DNA from: Kineococcus aurantiacus
GTDB lineage: Bacteria; Actinomycetota; Actinomycetes; Actinomycetales; Kineococcaceae
DNA: 64,000 nt
Assembly: GCF_013409345.1 (NCBI RefSeq)
Contig: NZ_JACCBB010000001.1
Span: forward strand, 2,914,001 to 2,978,000
Direction: 5' to 3'
Shown here: positions 1 through 9,425 of the stretch, piece by piece
How the letters are laid out: each line of letters opens with the position of its first letter
How positions within the stretch are numbered: the stretch's first letter is position 1
The notes under the pieces: generated by a model
Database searches by the model: none
What the model was told of the DNA's origin: nothing
The model's input: only the letters and a program-made list of their open reading frames with translations
Position numbers and translations under genes: made by a program

Positions 1-1
1 G

Positions 2-454
2 GTCTACTACCACTACCGGACCAAGGACGAGCTGGTCGTCGGCGTCGTCGCCCCGTTCATCGACCGGGTCTTCGCGGTGCTGGAGTCCGCCGAGGCGCGC
101 CGGGGGCACCGGGCCCGCGTCGAGACGCTCGTCGACGGCCTCGTCGACGTCGTCGTCGACGCGCGCCGGTTGTACGTCGTCGCGGCCGTGGACCCGGTCA
201 TCGCGCACCTGCACGCGGCCTACCCCCGGATGGCCGAGCTCGGTGACCGGATGCAGCAGCTCCTCGCCGGGCCCGGGGCGGACGCCGAGCGCCGGGTCGC
301 CGTGGTGCTCTTCCTGTCCGGGCTGGTCGGGCCCATCGGCGACCCGACCTGCCGGGACGTCCCCGACGAGGAGCTGCGGCGGATGCTGTCGGACATCGGG
401 CGGCGCCTCCTGCTGCCCCGCCGCCGCCCCCGGAGGGTCAGCGACCCCGCGTGA
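2..454 (+). CDS. TetR-family transcriptional regulator, 5' truncated by window edge
   Basis: About 150 C-terminal residues are visible in the frame that enters at base 2. The first residues, VYYHYRTKDEL, match the end of the TetR helix-turn-helix (usually LYYHFxSKxEL), so most of the DNA-binding domain lies outside the window. The rest is an alpha-helical ligand and dimerisation domain without recognisable specificity. Its last 17 bases overlap the 3' end of the convergent propeller gene. The ligand and targets cannot be inferred. Confidence 0.8.
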   Translation, partial: VYYHYRTKDELVVGVVAPFIDRVFAVLESAEARRGHRARVETLVDGLVDVVVDARRLYVVAAVDPVIAHLHAAYPRMAELGDRMQQLLAGPGADAERRVAVVLFLSGLVGPIGDPTCRDVPDEELRRMLSDIGRRLLLPRRRPRRVSDPA

Positions 455-1793
455 ACCGGAAGACGCTGAGGGTGCCGGCGTCCTCGTCGCTCGTCAGGAG
501 CAGGTCCGACTGCGGCAGGGCCAGCACGCCCTCCGGGGCCTCGCCGGTCGGCAGGACCTGCGTGAGCCGCGGGGCGAGCTCGTCGGTCAGGTCGTACACC
601 AGGACGGCGTCGCCGCGCTCGGAGCCGATGAACGCGTACGGGGTGGGTTCGCGGAACCGGTGCCGGCCCAGGGACAGGCCGCCGAACGCCGCGACCTCGG
701 CCCCCTCGAACTCGGCGCCCTTGTCGTCGCTGCGGCCGTCGGGGTAGCGGCCGGCGTCGGCGAGCGCCTGCTCGGCGGAGGCGCCGGCGTCCCACAGGAC
801 CCCGCCGGTGGGGGAGAACACCGTCCAGCCGCGGCCGCCGGAGGGTTCGGCGGCCAGGTCGCCCTCGTTCGCCGTGACGAGGTTCCCGCCGGCGGTCCAC
901 TGGACGCCGTCGGGTTCGCGGGGGGCGGTGAGGTCCTCGGTGAAGGAGGCGACGCCGTCGTCGGTCAGGTCGGCGTCGGTGCGGTGGACGGTCCCGGCGG
1001 AGAAGGAGCCCACGACGGTGCCGCGGTGCAGGTCGACGAGCGCGACGGCGTTGTTCTCCTGCAGCGTGACGGCGGCGGTCCCGTCGGCGTTCACGTCGAC
1101 GAACTCCGGTTCGGGGTCCTCGGGGAACCGCGCACCGGGCAGGCCGGTGAGGTCCACCGTGGAGACCGACCAGTCGGCGGGGCCGCCGGACAGGTCCACG
1201 GCGGCGAGGGAACCGGCGGGCAGCTGCGGCAGGCCGCCCTCGACGCCGTCGACGACGAGCTCCTCGTCGCGCTGGTCCTCCAGCGCGACGCCCGCGACCG
1301 AACCGTCGGGGGCGATGGAGATCGAGTCGGGCTGGCCGCCGAGGTCGAGGGTGCGGACGACGCCGCGGCCGGCGACGGACAGGACGGCGAGGTACCCCGA
1401 GGGGTGCGCGAAGTCGCCGTCGGTGGTGTCGACGACGGCCAGCGCGTACGCGCCGTCGGGGGTGACGGCGACCGAGGTGGGTTCGCCCTCCAGCTGCACG
1501 GTCCCCAGCTCGCGCAGGGCCCGCGGCCGGGAGACGTCGACGAACCCGACCTCCCCGGCGCCGGAGTCGGTGTAGACGACGGTGCGGCCGTCGGGGGTGG
1601 CGGCGAGGATCTCGGCGACCTCACCGCTGACGGCGAAGGGCGCCTCCTCGACGAACCGGCCCGGGCCGGAGAAGGGTCCGGGGAACGGGCCGGGCCACGG
1701 GCCGGGGGACGCGGAGGCCGGCGGGACCAGGGCCAGACCGGTCGCGGGGACGAGGAGCAGGCCGAGCAGGGCGCTGCGGCGGGGGTGCTTCAC
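438..1793 (-). CDS. Secreted beta-propeller protein (choice-of-anchor I-like)
   Basis: The 451-aa product begins with a Sec signal: basic KHPRR, a hydrophobic stretch SALLGLLLVPATGLALV and an AxA-type end (PASAS). A proline/glycine-rich linker follows, then blades with recurring TPDG, APDG and NADG turns typical of YVTN/lactonase-like propellers. The motif LVTANEGD near residue 330 is characteristic of the choice-of-anchor I family, often annotated as extracellular phosphatase or phytase-like. No LPXTG anchor is present. The GTG start at 1793 was chosen because AGGAGG sits 5 bases upstream and the signal peptide begins there; a longer upstream frame has no signal. The enzymatic role is unproven. 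Confidence 0.75.
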   Translation of the reverse strand: MKHPRRSALLGLLLVPATGLALVPPASASPGPWPGPFPGPFSGPGRFVEEAPFAVSGEVAEILAATPDGRTVVYTDSGAGEVGFVDVSRPRALRELGTVQLEGEPTSVAVTPDGAYALAVVDTTDGDFAHPSGYLAVLSVAGRGVVRTLDLGGQPDSISIAPDGSVAGVALEDQRDEELVVDGVEGGLPQLPAGSLAAVDLSGGPADWSVSTVDLTGLPGARFPEDPEPEFVDVNADGTAAVTLQENNAVALVDLHRGTVVGSFSAGTVHRTDADLTDDGVASFTEDLTAPREPDGVQWTAGGNLVTANEGDLAAEPSGGRGWTVFSPTGGVLWDAGASAEQALADAGRYPDGRSDDKGAEFEGAEVAAFGGLSLGRHRFREPTPYAFIGSERGDAVLVYDLTDELAPRLTQVLPTGEAPEGVLALPQSDLLLTSDEDAGTLSVFRFTRGR

Positions 1794-1919
1794 AGGTGCC
1801 TCCTGGGTGGGGAGGCACCCGTCTACCGGGCCGGGACGTCCCCGCGGTGTCCACGACGTGAACACCGGGGACCGCCCGGCGGGCGGCGCCCGGGGTGGTC
1901 GGAGCGGGTGAGGGGCCGG

Positions 1920-3152
1920 TCAGGCGGTGGGGGCGACCTTGACGGTGAGGCCGTCGAGGTAGCTGCGCACGTTGGCGCGGACCTGCTCGACGTTGTCGCC
2001 GCCGAACTTCTCCACGACCGCGTCGGCCAGCACGAGGGCGACCATCGCCTCGGCGACGACCCCGGCGGCGGGCACCGCGCACACGTCCGAGCGCTGCGCG
2101 ATGGCCTGCGCCGCCCCGCCGGAGGCGGTGTCGACGGTGTCCAGGGCGCGGGGGACGGTGGAGATGGGCTTCATGGCGGCGCGGACCCGCAGGACCTCGC
2201 CGTTGGTCATCCCGCCCTCGAGGCCGCCGGCGCGGTCGGTGCGGCGGCGGACGGTGAAACCGCCCGTGCCGTCCTCGACGCGCTCGATCTCGTCGTGGGC
2301 CGCCGACCCGCGGCGGCGGGCGGTCTCGAAGCCGTCGCCGACCTCGACGCCCTTGATGGCCTGCACGCCCATGAGGGCGGCGGCCAGGCGCGCGTCGAGC
2401 TTGCGGTCCCAGTGGACGTAGGAGCCCAGGCCCGGCGGCAGGTCGTGCACGACGACCTCGACGACACCGCCGAGGGTGTCGCCCTCGCTGTGGGCCTGGT
2501 CGATCTCGGCGACCATCCGGGCGCTGGCCTCGGGGTCGGCGCAGCGGACCGGGTCGGCGTCGATCGCGGCGAGCGACCCGCGGGCCGGGACGGTGCCCTC
2601 GGCGACGGCCTGGGTCCCGATGGAGACGACGTGGGAGACGACCTCGGCGCCGACGGTCTGGGCCAGGAAGGCGCGGGCGACCTCGCCGAGCGCGACGCGG
2701 GTGGCGGTCTCGCGCGCCGAGGCGCGTTCGAGGACGGGCCGGGCGTCGGCGAAGCCGTACTTCTGCATGCCCGTCAGGTCGGCGTGGCCGGGGCGCGGGC
2801 GGGTCAGCGGGGCGGAGCGGCCGCGGGCGGGGATGCGGCCGGGCTCGTCGTAGCGGCGGCCGTCGGCGTCGGCGGGGTCGGCGGCCATGACCTCCGACCA
2901 GCGGGGCCACTCGGTGTTGCCGATGCGCAGCGCGATCGGGCCGCCCTGGGTCAGGCCGTGGCGGATGCCGCCGATGACCTCCAGCTCGTCCTGCTCGAAG
3001 TTCATCCGGGCGCCGCGGCCGTGGCCCAGCCGCCGGCGGGCCAGGGCCCGGCGGATCTGCGCGCTGTCGACCTCCACGCCCGCGGGCAGGCCTTCGAGGA
3101 TCCCCGCCAGGGCGGGGCCGTGCGATTCACCAGAGGTCAGCCAGCGCAACAC
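1920..3152 (-). CDS. aroC: Chorismate synthase
   Basis: This 410-aa protein catalyses the last shikimate-pathway step, anti-1,4-elimination of phosphate from EPSP to give chorismate, with reduced FMN. Signatures are GESHGPAL near the N terminus, [26 protein letters not shown] and the C-terminal [10 protein letters not shown]...QRSD block. Length is normal for the family. GTG at 3152 fits N termini of actinobacterial homologues ([11 protein letters not shown]) and follows a CAGAAT -10-like hexamer by 7 nt, suggesting a leaderless message. No aroK or aroB neighbour is present, unlike the usual actinobacterial aro cluster. Confidence 0.97.
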   Translation of the reverse strand: MLRWLTSGESHGPALAGILEGLPAGVEVDSAQIRRALARRRLGHGRGARMNFEQDELEVIGGIRHGLTQGGPIALRIGNTEWPRWSEVMAADPADADGRRYDEPGRIPARGRSAPLTRPRPGHADLTGMQKYGFADARPVLERASARETATRVALGEVARAFLAQTVGAEVVSHVVSIGTQAVAEGTVPARGSLAAIDADPVRCADPEASARMVAEIDQAHSEGDTLGGVVEVVVHDLPPGLGSYVHWDRKLDARLAAALMGVQAIKGVEVGDGFETARRRGSAAHDEIERVEDGTGGFTVRRRTDRAGGLEGGMTNGEVLRVRAAMKPISTVPRALDTVDTASGGAAQAIAQRSDVCAVPAAGVVAEAMVALVLADAVVEKFGGDNVEQVRANVRSYLDGLTVKVAPTA

Positions 3153-3229
3153 GTGCCCGATTCTGCCGCACGGCGCGGGGCGCTCCGTGCCACGCGGAGG
3201 GCACGCGGGAGCCGTGCGGGGGCCGGGGG

Positions 3230-3706
3230 TCAGTCGGCGAGGTCGCTCAGCAGCGGGTCGACCCGGTAGGGGACCAGCTCGCGCATGGCCAGGGAGGTGC
3301 GCGTGCGCACGACGCCGGGGATCGACAGCAGCTCCTGCCCGACCCGGTACAGGTCGTCGGCGTCGCGGGCCACGACGCGGCACATGAGGTCGCCGTCGCC
3401 GGTGATGCCGTGGACCTCCAGCACCTCGGGGGTCTCGCGCAGCCGCCGCAGGGTGTCGTCCTGCTGACCCTGGTGGATCTCGATCATCACGAACGCCGAG
3501 ACGGAGAAGCCCAGCGCGGCCGGCGCGAGCCGCCGCGAGAACCGGTGCAGGACGCCGTCGGACTCGAGCCGTTCCAGGTGGGCCTGCACCGTGCCGCGGG
3601 CCAGGCCCAGCTCGCGCGACAGGCCCAGGACGGTGGCCCGCGGGTCCTCGTCGAGCGCGAGGAGGATCCGGGCATCGATGGAGTCGAGACGGCGCACGGA
3701 CGACAT
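3230..3706 (-). CDS. Lrp/AsnC-family transcriptional regulator
   Basis: The 158-aa product has an N-terminal winged HTH ([34 protein letters not shown]) and a C-terminal RAM ligand-binding domain ([17 protein letters not shown]). These proteins bind small metabolites, usually amino acids, and oligomerise on DNA. The ATG at 3706 starts directly before the HTH; the upstream extension is low-complexity and rejected. It lies 77 bp upstream of aroC on the same strand, with inverted repeats in the gap (CCGCACGGC at 3166-3174, GCCGTGCGG at 3211-3219). Its effector is unknown. Confidence 0.9.
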   Translation of the reverse strand: MSSVRRLDSIDARILLALDEDPRATVLGLSRELGLARGTVQAHLERLESDGVLHRFSRRLAPAALGFSVSAFVMIEIHQGQQDDTLRRLRETPEVLEVHGITGDGDLMCRVVARDADDLYRVGQELLSIPGVVRTRTSLAMRELVPYRVDPLLSDLAD

Positions 3707-3809
3707 CTTGGCGCATCGGGGGCGCGGACCGGCGAACAATGTGCTCACCAGGGTGTGCTTCTCCTGTGCACCCGCGGTCGCGGGCGGGCCGCCGGGCCCC
3801 GCGGCCGGG

Positions 3810-3840
3810 TTTGACGGGCCGCGCCACCGTGTCAAAGCAT
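3810..3840 (+). promoter_or_regulatory. Promoter and probable ArsR operator of the metal-efflux operon
   Basis: TTTGAC (3810-3815) and GTCAAA (3831-3836) form a perfect inverted repeat. The left arm supplies a -35-like TTGACG (3811-3816), and AAGCAT (3835-3840), 18 bp further, is -10-like. The ATG at 3847 starts seven bases after the hexamer, so the transcript would be leaderless. A repressor bound to both arms would cover the core promoter. Assignment to the adjacent ArsR is inference. Confidence 0.5.
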
Positions 3841-3846
3841 CTGCGC

Positions 3847-4209
3847 ATGGACGAAGATTCGAGGTGCACGCTCGGCGTGGACAGCCAGTACGTCGAGGTG
3901 GCCGCCGAGGTGTTCTCGCTGCTGTCCGACCCCACCCGCATCCGCCTCGTGCTGGCCCTGCGCGGGACCGAGCTGTCCGTCAACCACCTCGCCGAGCTCG
4001 TCGGCAAGAGCCCCACCGCGGTGTCCCAGCACCTGGCCAAGCTGCGCTGGGGCCGGGTCGTGACCACCCGGCAGGACGGCAACCGCGTCTTCTACCGCCT
4101 CGTCGACGAGCACGCCCGCACGCTCGTCGCCGAAGCCGTCCGCCACGCCGAGCGGTCCCTCGAACCGCGCACGGCCCACGAGCGCGCCGGCGTGGGGTGC
4201 CCCCGGTGA
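3847..4209 (+). CDS. ArsR/SmtB-family metal-sensing repressor
   Basis: The 120-aa winged-helix protein has the ArsR core [14 protein letters not shown] and recognition helix [13 protein letters not shown]. In the last helix, [16 protein letters not shown] places D-x-H and a second His with the spacing of the SmtB/CzrA alpha-5 zinc site; the fourth ligand position is an Arg next to a Glu, so the site may be modified. No CxC alpha-3 site is seen. It overlaps the ATPase start by 4 nt (GTGA), so sensor and pump are translationally coupled. Zn, Co or Cd response is inferred. Confidence 0.88.
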   Translation: MDEDSRCTLGVDSQYVEVAAEVFSLLSDPTRIRLVLALRGTELSVNHLAELVGKSPTAVSQHLAKLRWGRVVTTRQDGNRVFYRLVDEHARTLVAEAVRHAERSLEPRTAHERAGVGCPR

Positions 4210-6188
4210 CCCTCGCCCCCGACGCCGCCCGCGACGCCGCCCGCGACGCCGCGCCCGCCGGGCGCGAACTGCCCCGCCCGCCCTCGGTCCTGCGCACCGG
4301 TGCCCGGCTCCCCGAGGTCCGCTGGGCCGGGCTCGCCCTCGCCCTGTTCCTGCTCGGCGGCGCGCTGCAGCTGGCCGGCGCCCCCAGCGGGGCGTCCTGG
4401 GCGGCCTACCTCGCCTGCTACGCCGCCGGCGGCTGGGAGCCCGGCTGGGCCGGGCTGCGGGCGCTGCGGGAGAAGACGTTCGACGTCGACCTGCTCATGG
4501 TCCTCGCCGCCGTCGCCGCCGCCGCGATCGGCCAGGTCCTCGACGGCGCCCTGCTCATCGTGATCTTCGCCACCTCCGGCGCCGTCGAGGCCGTCATCAC
4601 CCAGCGCACGGCCGACTCCGTCGGCTCCCTGCTCGGCCTGACCCCCGAACGGGCCACCCGGCTCGACGCGGCGGGCGCGGAGGAACCCGTCGACGTCGCC
4701 GACCTGGCCGTCGGCGACCTCGTGCTGGTCCGCCCCGGTGAACGCGTCGGCGCCGACGGCACCGTCGTCGAGGGCCTGTCCGAGGTCGACCAGCAGGCCG
4801 TCACCGGCGAGTCCGTGCCCGTCCCCCGCGGTCCCGGCGACACCGTCCTGTCCGGCACCCTCAACGGCACCGGGGCCCTGCGGGTCCGCGTCGAGCGGGA
4901 GGCCGGCGAGTCCGTCATCGCCCGCGTCGTGGCGATGGTGGAGCAGGCCTCGGCCACCAAGGCCCGCACGCAGCTGTTCGTCGAGCGCGTCGAGCAGCGC
5001 TACTCCCTCGGCGTCGTCGCGGCGACCCTGCTCCTGCTCGCCGTCCCGGTGCTGCTGGGCGCCACCTTCGAGTCGGCCCTGCTGCGGGCCATCACCTTCA
5101 TGATCGTCGCCTCGCCGTGCGCCGTCGTCCTGGCCACCATGCCGCCCCTGCTGTCGGCCACGGCCAACGCCGGCCGGCACGGCGTCCTGGTGAAGTCGGC
5201 GACCGTCCTGGAGGCCGCCGGGCGCACGACCGTCGTCGCCTTCGACAAGACCGGGACCCTCACCGAGGGCGCCCCCGAGGTCACCGCCGTCCGCGGGCAC
5301 GGCGCGTTCACCGAGGACCGGGTGCTGCGCGCCGCCGCGGCCGCCGAGCAGTCCAGCGAGCACGTCCTGGGCCGCGCGGTCCTGCGCGCCACCCGCGAGC
5401 GCGGCCTCGACGTCCCCGCCGCCCAGGACTTCCGGGCGCTGCCCGGGCGCGGGGTCGTGGCCCGGGTCGAGGGCCACGAGGTCCGCGTCGAGCGCGCCGA
5501 CCGGGCCGGCGCCGGCGAGGGCACCGGTGGGGGCACCGGCGGGGACGGGGACGCCGGGGTCGGCACCGTCGTGGGCGTCCACCTCGACGGCCACCGCATC
5601 GGGACGATCACCCTCGTCGACCGCCTGCGCCCCGCCGCACCCGCCGCCGTCGCCGCCTGCGCCGCGCTGACCGGCCGCCCCGTGCACCTGCTGACGGGCG
5701 ACGACGACGCGGCCGCCGCCCACGTCGCCGCCCGCACCGGCACCGGCGTCGTGCACGCCCGGGTGCTGCCCGAGGACAAGGTGCGCGTCGTCACCGGGCT
5801 CCAGGACGCCGGCGAACGGGTCCTGCTCGTCGGGGACGGCGTCAACGACGCCCCCGCGCTCGCCACCGCCGCCACGGGCGTCGCCATGGGCCGGCGCGGG
5901 TCCGACCTGGCCCTGGACGCCGCCGACGTCGTCCTCGTGCGCGACGAGGTCGACGCCGTCCCCCGGCTCGTGGCGCTGTCCCGCCGCGCCCACCGGGTCG
6001 TCGTGGCGAACCTGGTCGTCGCGGCCGCGTTCATCGTCGTGCTCGTCACGTGGGACCTCGTGGGGGAGCTGCCGCTGCCGCTGGCCGTGGCCGGGCACGA
6101 GGGCTCGACGGTCCTGGTCGCGCTCAACGGCCTGCGGCTGCTGCGGGCCCGCGCCTGGGACCGCGCCGTGCCGGGACCGGGCCGGTGA
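4206..6188 (+). CDS. P1B-4-type heavy-metal-transporting ATPase
   Basis: This 660-aa membrane pump exports divalent transition metals at ATP cost. Visible landmarks are TGES (actuator domain), SPC at residues 303-305 in the metal-binding helix, DKTGT with the phosphorylated Asp at 347, GDGVND at 543-548, and HEGST near 631 in the last helices. SPC plus HEGST defines the P1B-4 class (CoaT/CtpD-like; Co, Zn, Cd, Fe). There is no N-terminal HMA domain or His tail. A Gly/Thr-rich insertion (about residues 435-452) interrupts the nucleotide-binding domain. The start overlaps the ArsR stop (GTGA). Confidence 0.93.
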   Translation: MTLAPDAARDAARDAAPAGRELPRPPSVLRTGARLPEVRWAGLALALFLLGGALQLAGAPSGASWAAYLACYAAGGWEPGWAGLRALREKTFDVDLLMVLAAVAAAAIGQVLDGALLIVIFATSGAVEAVITQRTADSVGSLLGLTPERATRLDAAGAEEPVDVADLAVGDLVLVRPGERVGADGTVVEGLSEVDQQAVTGESVPVPRGPGDTVLSGTLNGTGALRVRVEREAGESVIARVVAMVEQASATKARTQLFVERVEQRYSLGVVAATLLLLAVPVLLGATFESALLRAITFMIVASPCAVVLATMPPLLSATANAGRHGVLVKSATVLEAAGRTTVVAFDKTGTLTEGAPEVTAVRGHGAFTEDRVLRAAAAAEQSSEHVLGRAVLRATRERGLDVPAAQDFRALPGRGVVARVEGHEVRVERADRAGAGEGTGGGTGGDGDAGVGTVVGVHLDGHRIGTITLVDRLRPAAPAAVAACAALTGRPVHLLTGDDDAAAAHVAARTGTGVVHARVLPEDKVRVVTGLQDAGERVLLVGDGVNDAPALATAATGVAMGRRGSDLALDAADVVLVRDEVDAVPRLVALSRRAHRVVVANLVVAAAFIVVLVTWDLVGELPLPLAVAGHEGSTVLVALNGLRLLRARAWDRAVPGPGR

Positions 6189-6520
6189 CCGCGCGCTCGG
6201 TCCTGCTGTTCGCCCTCGCGGCCCTGTGCGAGATCGGCGGGGCCTGGCTCGTGTGGCAGGGCCTGCGCGAGCACCGCGGCTGGGCCTGGGTCGGGGCCGG
6301 GGTCGTCGCCCTGGGCCTGTACGGGGTCGTGGCGACCCTGCAGCCGGAGGCCGGGTTCGGCCGCACCCTCGCCGCCTACGGCGGGGTGTTCGTCGCGGGG
6401 TCCCTGACCTGGGGCGTCCTCGTCGACGGCTACCGGCCCGACCGCTGGGACGTCGCCGGGGCCCTCGTGTGCCTCGCCGGGGTCGGCGTGATCGTGTACG
6501 CGCCGCGCGGCGGGGCCTGA
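6185..6520 (+). CDS. YnfA/UPF0060-family small membrane protein
   Basis: The 111-aa product has four predicted transmembrane helices. The first contains [18 protein letters not shown] and the last ends in [10 protein letters not shown], both typical of the YnfA (UPF0060) family, which resembles SMR exporters. GTGA overlap with the ATPase stop makes it the third cistron of the ArsR operon. The co-transcription suggests a role in metal or toxic-cation resistance, but no substrate has been established from sequence. Confidence 0.88.
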   Translation: MTARSVLLFALAALCEIGGAWLVWQGLREHRGWAWVGAGVVALGLYGVVATLQPEAGFGRTLAAYGGVFVAGSLTWGVLVDGYRPDRWDVAGALVCLAGVGVIVYAPRGGA

Positions 6521-6527
6521 GCGGCCG

Positions 6528-6866
6528 TCAGCGCGGGCGGGGCGTCCCCACCTCGACCACCACGTCCCCGTCGACGACCTCGACCAGGTGCGTGCGCACG
6601 GGCGTGATCGCCGGGGGGCTCGACGGCTGCCCGGTGCGCAGGTCGAACGCCGAGGCGTGCCGCGGGCACTCCACGGCGCAGTCCTCGACCCAGCCCTCGG
6701 ACAGGGACTCGTCGGCGTGGGTGCAGGTGTCGTCGATCGCGTACAGCTCCCCGTCGACGTTGAAGACCGACACCGGTGCGCGCAGCTCCGCCCGGTCGAG
6801 GCGGAGCACCTCACCCGGCGGCAGCTGCGCCAGCGGGCACGCCACGACCCTCGTCACCTCGGCCAT
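6528..6866 (-). CDS. Small Rieske [2Fe-2S] ferredoxin (NirD/BphF-like)
   Basis: The 112-aa soluble protein is a single Rieske domain. The cluster ligands are in C-T-H, sixteen residues, then C-P-R-H, the standard C-x-H...C-x2-H arrangement. Such proteins act as electron carriers for oxygenases or as the small subunit of nitrite reductase. No oxygenase or NirB is adjacent, so the partner is unknown. A strong GGAGGAG precedes the ATG at 6866. It converges on the YnfA gene with an 8-bp gap and lies downstream of the MFS gene on the same strand. Confidence 0.9.
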   Translation of the reverse strand: MAEVTRVVACPLAQLPPGEVLRLDRAELRAPVSVFNVDGELYAIDDTCTHADESLSEGWVEDCAVECPRHASAFDLRTGQPSSPPAITPVRTHLVEVVDGDVVVEVGTPRPR

Positions 6867-6940
6867 CGCCGCGCTCCTCCGTCTCCCCGGACCGGTCCCG
6901 TGCCCGGCTCCGTCGCCGTCATGGTCGCACCCGCCCCGGC

Positions 6941-8311
6941 TCACGACCCGCGCAGGCGCACCGCGGCCAGCCCCGCACCCACCGCGGTGACGGCCGCGCC
7001 CAGCGCCAGCACCACCGTCACCGCCCCGCCGTGACCGCCGCCGGCGCCGACCCCGGTGGCCACGAACACCACGCTCACCGCGCCCGAGCCCACCGACTGC
7101 GACACCGTCCGGTTGAGGTTCAGGACCCCCGCGGCCGCCCCGGCGTGGACCAGCGGGGCGGCCGACATCATCTGCCGGTTGTTCGGGGACTGGAACACCG
7201 CGAAACCGGCCCCGCACAGCGCCGTGCGCAGCAGGACGTCCAGCGTCGGGGCGTCGGGGGGCAGCAGCGCCAGCGACACCAGGCCCCCCGCCAGGACGGT
7301 GAGCCCGCCCAGGGCCAGCAGCGTCGGGTCCACCCGGTCCGCCGCCCGCCCCGACAGCGGCGCGAGCACGACGATCACCAGCGGCCACGGCGTGAAGAGC
7401 AGCGCCGACCGCAACGCGCTGTCCCCGAAGGACTCCTGGAACAGGAACGGCAGCGCGACGAACGCCGTGCCCTGGCCGAAGAACGAGCACGACGCCGTCA
7501 GCACGGCCAGGGTGAAGGGCCGGCGGAACAGGCCCAGCGGGACCACCGGGTGCGGGGTGCGGGCCTCGCGCCGGACGAACAGCACCACCAGCACGGCCGT
7601 CAGGACCAGCAGCGCCCCCGAGACCGGCAGTGTCGAGGTGTCGCCCAGGCCCCGCACACCCAGCAGGAAGCAGGCGATGGCCGCCGCGATCCACACCGAC
7701 CCGGCCGCGTCGAACCCGCCCGGCCGCGGCGGCACCCCCGGCAGGTACCGCCAGCCCAGGACGGTCGCGACCAGGCCGATCGGCAGGTTGACGAGGAACA
7801 GCCACGGCCAGGGCGCCACCGTCAGCAGCGCCCCGCCCAGCGTCGGCCCCGCCGACGTGCCGAGCGCGACCGTCATGGCGTTCAGGCCCAGCACGCTGCC
7901 GAGCCGCTCGGACGGGACGACGTGCCGGTAGACGGGGATGGGGACGGCCAGCACGAGGGCGGACGCGACCCCCTGGACGACGCGGGCCGCCACCAGCAGC
8001 CCCAGGTCGGGGGCGGCGGCGCAGGCCAGGGAGGCCAGCGTGAACAGCGGGACGCCGAGCAGGAACAGCCGCCGCCGCCCGACCCGGTCGCCCAGGGCCG
8101 CGGTCGCCGGGATGCAGCAGGCCGCGGCGAGCAGGAACGCCGTGGTCACCCAGACGGTGTCCGAGGCCGGGGCGTGCAGCTCGCGGGCCAGGGTCGGCAG
8201 GGCGACGTTGACGATGGAGGCGTCGACGGTGGCCATGAACGTCGCGGCCAGCAGCGCGGCCAGGACCAGGTTGCGCCGCACGGCGGGCGGTTCGGGGGTC
8301 GGTGCGCTCAT
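6941..8311 (-). CDS. MFS transporter, DHA2 (EmrB/QacA) drug-efflux type
   Basis: The 456-aa protein has repeated hydrophobic segments consistent with 12-14 helices. The first helix carries FMATVDASIVNVALPTLARELHA, the D1-type signature of DHA2 proton antiporters, and GDRVGRRR is the loop 2-3 motif A. An ATG at 8311 precedes MSAPTPEPPAVRRN. No regulator is divergent to it; Ku lies upstream on the same strand at 118 bp. The exported compound is unknown. Confidence 0.88.
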   Translation of the reverse strand: MSAPTPEPPAVRRNLVLAALLAATFMATVDASIVNVALPTLARELHAPASDTVWVTTAFLLAAACCIPATAALGDRVGRRRLFLLGVPLFTLASLACAAAPDLGLLVAARVVQGVASALVLAVPIPVYRHVVPSERLGSVLGLNAMTVALGTSAGPTLGGALLTVAPWPWLFLVNLPIGLVATVLGWRYLPGVPPRPGGFDAAGSVWIAAAIACFLLGVRGLGDTSTLPVSGALLVLTAVLVVLFVRREARTPHPVVPLGLFRRPFTLAVLTASCSFFGQGTAFVALPFLFQESFGDSALRSALLFTPWPLVIVVLAPLSGRAADRVDPTLLALGGLTVLAGGLVSLALLPPDAPTLDVLLRTALCGAGFAVFQSPNNRQMMSAAPLVHAGAAAGVLNLNRTVSQSVGSGAVSVVFVATGVGAGGGHGGAVTVVLALGAAVTAVGAGLAAVRLRGS

Positions 8312-8429
8312 GCGGTGCGCGGGGCGGTCCTTCCGTGTTCCGGCGCCGCGCGGCGGGTGTGCGCGCGGGGGGCGGCCGGGTGGTTCCGAGCGAGTGTCGC
8401 CCGTGGCCGGGCCGGGGGACGCGCGGGGG

Positions 8430-9347
8430 TCAGGCGCTCTTGCGGGCGGTGGTCTTCGCGGTGGCCTTCTTGGCCGTCTTCTTCCCCGCCGTCCCCGCCG
8501 TCTTCTTCCCCGTCGTCGCCTGCGCGGTCCCCGTCCGCTCCGTCGCCGCCCCCGCACCCCCGCGGGCCCGCTCGATCGAGCGCTGCAGCGCGGTCAGCAG
8601 GTCGACCACCTCCTCGTCGCCCGCACCGCCCGGGGCGTCGCCCGGGGCCGGGGTGGGAGCGGCGCCGGCGTCCTCCAGGCGGGCCTCGACGAGCTCGCGC
8701 ACCGCGACCTCGTACTCGTCCTCGAACTCCTCGGGCCGGAAGTCGCCCGCCAGCGACTCCACGAGCGAGGCCGCCGCCGTCAGCTCCTGCGGGCGCAGGT
8801 CGACGTCGTCCTCCAGGACCTCGAACTCGGGGGCGCGGACCTCGTCGGGCCACAGCACCGTCTGCAGCACGATCGCCCTGCCCCGCACCCGCAGGACGGC
8901 CATCGACTCGCGCTGGCGCAGCGCGACCTTCACGACCGCGACCCGGTCGGTCGCGACGAGGGCCTCGCGCAGCAGCGCGTACGGCTTCGCGGCCCGGCCC
9001 TCCGGTTCCAGGTAGTACGGCCGGGACAGCGTGATCGGGTCGACCTGGTCGGCGGGCACGAACCGCACGACGTCGATCTCGTGGCCGCTGGCCACCGGCA
9101 GCCCGTCGAGGTCGTCGTCGGTGAGGACGACGAGCCGGCCGTCGGGGCTCTCGTACCCCTTGGCGACGTCCTCGTAGGCGATCTCCTCGCCGCACACCGA
9201 GCAGGTCCGGCGCAACCGGACGCGCCCGCCGTCGGTACGGTGGACCTGGTGGAAACGGATGTCGTGCTCACCGGTGGCGGCGTGGACCCGCACGGGCACG
9301 TTGACCAGGCCGAAGGACACTGCGCCCTTCCAGATCGCGCGCGGCAT
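8430..9347 (-). CDS. ku: Non-homologous end-joining protein Ku
   Basis: Ku (305 aa) forms the ring that binds DNA ends and recruits LigD. The start MPRAIWKGAVSFGLVNVPV is diagnostic, followed by the YEDVAKGYE and YYLEPEG blocks of the beta-barrel core. From about residue 262 the C-terminus becomes a Thr/Ala/Lys-rich tail (TTGKKTAGTAGKKTAKK), the extended lysine tail known from some actinobacterial Kus, which aids DNA binding. ATG at 9347 is preceded by GGGAGGGG. It is divergent from the glycosylase-like gene, and LigD-type genes lie 3.2 kb away. Confidence 0.97.
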   Translation of the reverse strand: MPRAIWKGAVSFGLVNVPVRVHAATGEHDIRFHQVHRTDGGRVRLRRTCSVCGEEIAYEDVAKGYESPDGRLVVLTDDDLDGLPVASGHEIDVVRFVPADQVDPITLSRPYYLEPEGRAAKPYALLREALVATDRVAVVKVALRQRESMAVLRVRGRAIVLQTVLWPDEVRAPEFEVLEDDVDLRPQELTAAASLVESLAGDFRPEEFEDEYEVAVRELVEARLEDAGAAPTPAPGDAPGGAGDEEVVDLLTALQRSIERARGGAGAATERTGTAQATTGKKTAGTAGKKTAKKATAKTTARKSA

Positions 9348-9376
9348 GACCCACCCCTCCCGCAGCTCCCGTCCCC

Positions 9377-9386
9377 ACCGTACGGT
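9377..9386. promoter_or_regulatory. Palindromic divergent -10 element between Ku and glycosylase genes
   Basis: ACCGTACGGT is a perfect 10-bp palindrome that reads TACGGT, a TANNNT-type -10, on both strands. On the minus strand it would start Ku transcription about 23 nt before its ATG; on the plus strand it would start the glycosylase message near 9393. The two repair genes could therefore share one bidirectional promoter. No clear -35 elements are visible. Confidence 0.4.
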
Positions 9387-9425
9387 CCGGTCCGGGCCCC
9401 CGCGCGGGATCGCGCCGCGACCGTC

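Noticed and set aside
243-3269. 1008-aa plus-strand open frame
   Set aside because: It is antisense to the secreted propeller protein and aroC, both with clear family motifs. The translation is Gly/Ala/Arg low-complexity typical of shadow frames in GC-rich DNA.
7938-9425. Long in-frame extension upstream of the glycosylase-like gene
   Set aside because: It runs antisense through the MFS and Ku genes and lacks any domain; only the part after about 9426 resembles a protein family.
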